In this document: positions 62,283 through 64,000 of the stretch, piece after piece
How positions within the stretch are numbered: the stretch's first letter is position 1
How the letters are laid out: each line of letters begins with the position of its first letter
Source of the DNA: Bordetella genomosp. 11
GTDB taxonomy: Bacteria; Pseudomonadota; Gammaproteobacteria; Burkholderiales; Burkholderiaceae_B
Assembly: GCF_002261215.1 (NCBI RefSeq)
Contig: NZ_NEVS01000004.1
Location: forward strand, 1,736,001-1,800,000
DNA: 64,000 bases
Direction: 5' to 3'
Made by a program: the position numbers and the translations under genes
The notes under the pieces: generated by a model
What the model was told of the DNA's origin: nothing
Database searches by the model: none
The model's input: only the letters and a program-made list of their open reading frames with translations

Positions 62283-63522
62283 GTTCCTTCCCCTCCCTTG
62301 GCCGCCGTTGGGGGACTTGCGTGTCCCCGCTTCCTTCGGCCGTCGACTGCCGCCGCGTCGCCGTATCCGCACTCGCCACCGGCGCATCCCGCCGCGCCGA
62401 AGCGCTGGCTGCAGTTTCCTCGCGTCGCGCGACAGGCGGCGACGCCGTCGGAAACAAGATCGTCGCCGCCCGCGCCAACAGCCCCATGCCGGCCAGCGCC
62501 AGCGCCAGCATCCAGGCAACATGCCAGCCTGACGGTCGCGCCGAGGCGGATACCGACGCGGCCACCGAGGGCAATACCCACCATGCGGTTTCGCAAAGGC
62601 TTACCGCCAGCAGAAGCGCGGCGATGGCGCGCAGGCCCGTGACGGACCGCTTGAAGGGACGCGACAGCAACAGGGCCGTGGGCACGGCAAAGCCCGCGAC
62701 CGCCAGCGCAATGCCCATGATCTGCCACGGGCCCTGCAGCCGCGGCAGATACCAGGAGATCTCCGCCGGCAGGTTCTCGGCCCAGATGATCTGGAACTGG
62801 GTAAAGGCCAGGTAGGCCCAGGTCATGACGTACATCAGCAGCAGATTGCCCAGGTCGCCGCGCGCCGCGTCGGACGAGCCGCGCGCGCCCTTCCATGCGC
62901 CGGCGGCCATCGCGGCCTTCAACTGCGCGGTAAGGACCACAAACCCGAAGGCGGTCGAATACCATTGCGGCGTCAGCGACATGAGCAGATCGATGGCCGC
63001 GAGGCTGATCGTGAACGCGTACAGCAACAGGCCGGCCGCGGCGTAGCCCGCGCGCCTGGCGACGGAACGTCCGCTGCCGTCGAGGCGCGCCAGCACGCTC
63101 CATAGGGCCGCGCATCCCAGGACCCGCAGCGCCATGCCGGCATGCGAGAACCAGACCGCCCGGAACGCCGGCTCGCCGGCCGTATCGACCCAGCCGGGGC
63201 GCGCCCAGGGATAGAGGGGGCCGGGCCACGCCAGGACCGGCAGGATCAGGACGACGAGTACCGGGATGGCGGCGCGCAAACGGTCCAGCGGGATCGCGAT
63301 CGGCGCGATCCATGCGCCGCCGGTCAGGCGCTGCAGCCATAGGGTGGCCTGCGCGCCCAGCATCGGTCCCGCCCAGAACCACCAGGCCGTCAGCCATGCC
63401 GCGAGGCAGGCGCGCGGGTCCAGGACGGCGCCCAGCCCGCACAAAGCCAGCAGCACGATGCCCAGGGCAAGCAGCGCCAGGCCGCTCCGCGTGCGCGAAT
63501 CCGTGCGGCCGGCAATCGTCAT
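62275..63522 (-). CDS. actF: Alternative complex III subunit ActF-like membrane protein
   Basis: Protein of 415 aa with about ten hydrophobic helices. LAAIDLLMSLTPQWYSTAFG and YVMTWAYLAFTQFQIIWAENL are typical of the ActC/ActF quinol-oxidising family; the tail after residue 360 is charged and variable. It is next to a monohaem cytochrome c gene (4-base overlap) and upstream of the oxidase genes, the order found in ACIII-caa3 operons. It would help move electrons from quinol to the cytochrome c subunits. Confidence 0.8.
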   Translation of the reverse strand: MTIAGRTDSRTRSGLALLALGIVLLALCGLGAVLDPRACLAAWLTAWWFWAGPMLGAQATLWLQRLTGGAWIAPIAIPLDRLRAAIPVLVVLILPVLAWPGPLYPWARPGWVDTAGEPAFRAVWFSHAGMALRVLGCAALWSVLARLDGSGRSVARRAGYAAAGLLLYAFTISLAAIDLLMSLTPQWYSTAFGFVVLTAQLKAAMAAGAWKGARGSSDAARGDLGNLLLMYVMTWAYLAFTQFQIIWAENLPAEISWYLPRLQGPWQIMGIALAVAGFAVPTALLLSRPFKRSVTGLRAIAALLLAVSLCETAWWVLPSVAASVSASARPSGWHVAWMLALALAGMGLLARAATILFPTASPPVARREETAASASARRDAPVASADTATRRQSTAEGSGDTQVPQRRPREGKEHA

Positions 63523-64000
63523 GGCCGGCTCCCCGCGTTGCCAAGGTCAGACGTACCGGGCGCGGCGCCGGCCGTAGACGCCAGGGCCGCCCGCGCCTGC
63601 GCCCGCACATCGGGGGGCAGCTTTTCCACATCCGCGTGCTGGCTGAGCTGCAGCGCGCGCACGAAGGCGACGATGGCCCAGCGGTCCTGCGGCCGTATGC
63701 GGTTGCCATACGGCGCCATGACGCCATATCCCTTGCCGATCACGTCGAAGATATGGCGGTCCGGCACATTGCGCAGGCGGTCGTCGTGATAGGACGGCGG
63801 CGCCGGGAAGCCGCGTTCCACGATACGGCCGTCGCCATCGCCCGCCGGGCTATGGCATGGCAGGCAGTACACACCGTAAAGCGTCTGGCCCTGCTTGAGC
63901 ATCGCCGGCGTGACCGGCTCGGGCATGGCGGTGGCGGCCAGGGCGCGCGCATCGCGCGCCACGTCCTCGGTCCCTTCCCTGCCGCTGGTCGTGTCGGCCT
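63519..64000 (-). CDS. actE: Cytochrome c, ActE-like, 5' truncated
   Basis: The frame is open to the window edge, so the start and signal peptide are missing; about 160 residues are present. The haem motif is CLPCH (YCLPCHSPAGDGDG). GKGYGVMAPYGNRIRPQDRW carries the probable axial Met, followed by IVAFVRALQLSQ. It resembles the monohaem ActE subunit of alternative complex III. It overlaps ActF by 4 bases. Confidence 0.8.
   Translation of the reverse strand, partial: ADTTSGREGTEDVARDARALAATAMPEPVTPAMLKQGQTLYGVYCLPCHSPAGDGDGRIVERGFPAPPSYHDDRLRNVPDRHIFDVIGKGYGVMAPYGNRIRPQDRWAIVAFVRALQLSQHADVEKLPPDVRAQARAALASTAGAAPGTSDLGNAGSRP

Noticed and set aside
1..64000. CRISPR arrays, rRNA, tRNA, insertion sequences, toxin-antitoxin pairs
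   Set aside because: I looked for repeated spacers, cloverleaf-like sequence, transposase motifs and paired small genes and saw none that would stand.

Overview
The window is a high-GC chromosomal segment from a betaproteobacterium of the Alcaligenaceae, most likely Bordetella, Achromobacter or a close relative. The evidence is the GC-rich codon usage, the gene density, and eight genes for Bug/TctC-type periplasmic solute-binding proteins with no TctA/TctB membrane partners nearby. Expansion of that receptor family is a known hallmark of Bordetella. I see no rRNA, tRNA, CRISPR array or insertion sequence. About 60 protein genes fill nearly all of the window.

Most of it is a chain of small catabolic modules, each with its own regulator, uptake receptor and enzymes. 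(1) 1-2.4 kb, plus strand: a truncated phosphosulfolactate-synthase-like gene, an SDR protein whose catalytic Tyr and Lys are replaced, and a TauD-family dioxygenase. (2) 2.4-15.8 kb: an 11-gene minus-strand operon (HyuA, HyuB, Bug, cystathionine beta-lyase, polar amino acid ABC transporter, four-domain rhodanese, thiol dioxygenase, GST) divergent from a CysB-like LysR regulator. It looks like a pathway for an organosulfur compound. (3) 15.8-16.5 kb: a tiny transcription unit (promoter, 38-codon ORF, intrinsic terminator) before a small unknown gene. (4) 16.5-22.7 kb: LysR, D-serine dehydratase, Bug, amidase and D-amino-acid dehydrogenase. (5) 22.7-28.8 kb: a LacI-type repressor with two GntR-like operators, then Bug, IlvD/Edd dehydratase, HpaI-type aldolase and a second Bug; this is a sugar-acid pathway. 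(6) 28.9-31.5 kb: an MFS exporter and a stand-alone tyrosine recombinase.

(7) 31.6-37.7 kb: GntR regulator, Bug, two different enolase-superfamily dehydratases, an FAH-family hydrolase and a D-2-hydroxyacid dehydrogenase. (8) 37.8-43.1 kb: LysR, Bug, AtuA-like, DUF4387 and MmgE/PrpD. (9) 43.1-49.2 kb: IclR, FAD-linked oxidase, fumarase/ASL-superfamily lyase, Bug, AhpD-like protein and mercaptopyruvate sulfurtransferase. Modules 8 and 9 share an 11-bp motif, and the PrpD plus ASL-type lyase pair recalls iminodisuccinate degradation. (10) 49.3-54.7 kb: a BisC-like molybdoenzyme, LysR, a NodB-fold hydrolase and Bug. (11) 54.7-57.6 kb: a zinc alcohol dehydrogenase, a YegD-like Hsp70 and a small unknown protein.

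(12) 57.6-64 kb, minus strand: a very compact respiratory operon, mostly with 4-base overlaps, encoding alternative complex III subunits (ActE, ActF), a SCO protein and a caa3-type oxidase. Subunit I carries the A2-type YSHPAVY motif. The operon continues beyond the right edge. Functional names rest on recognisable motifs and gene context. Substrates of the catabolic modules are inferences.
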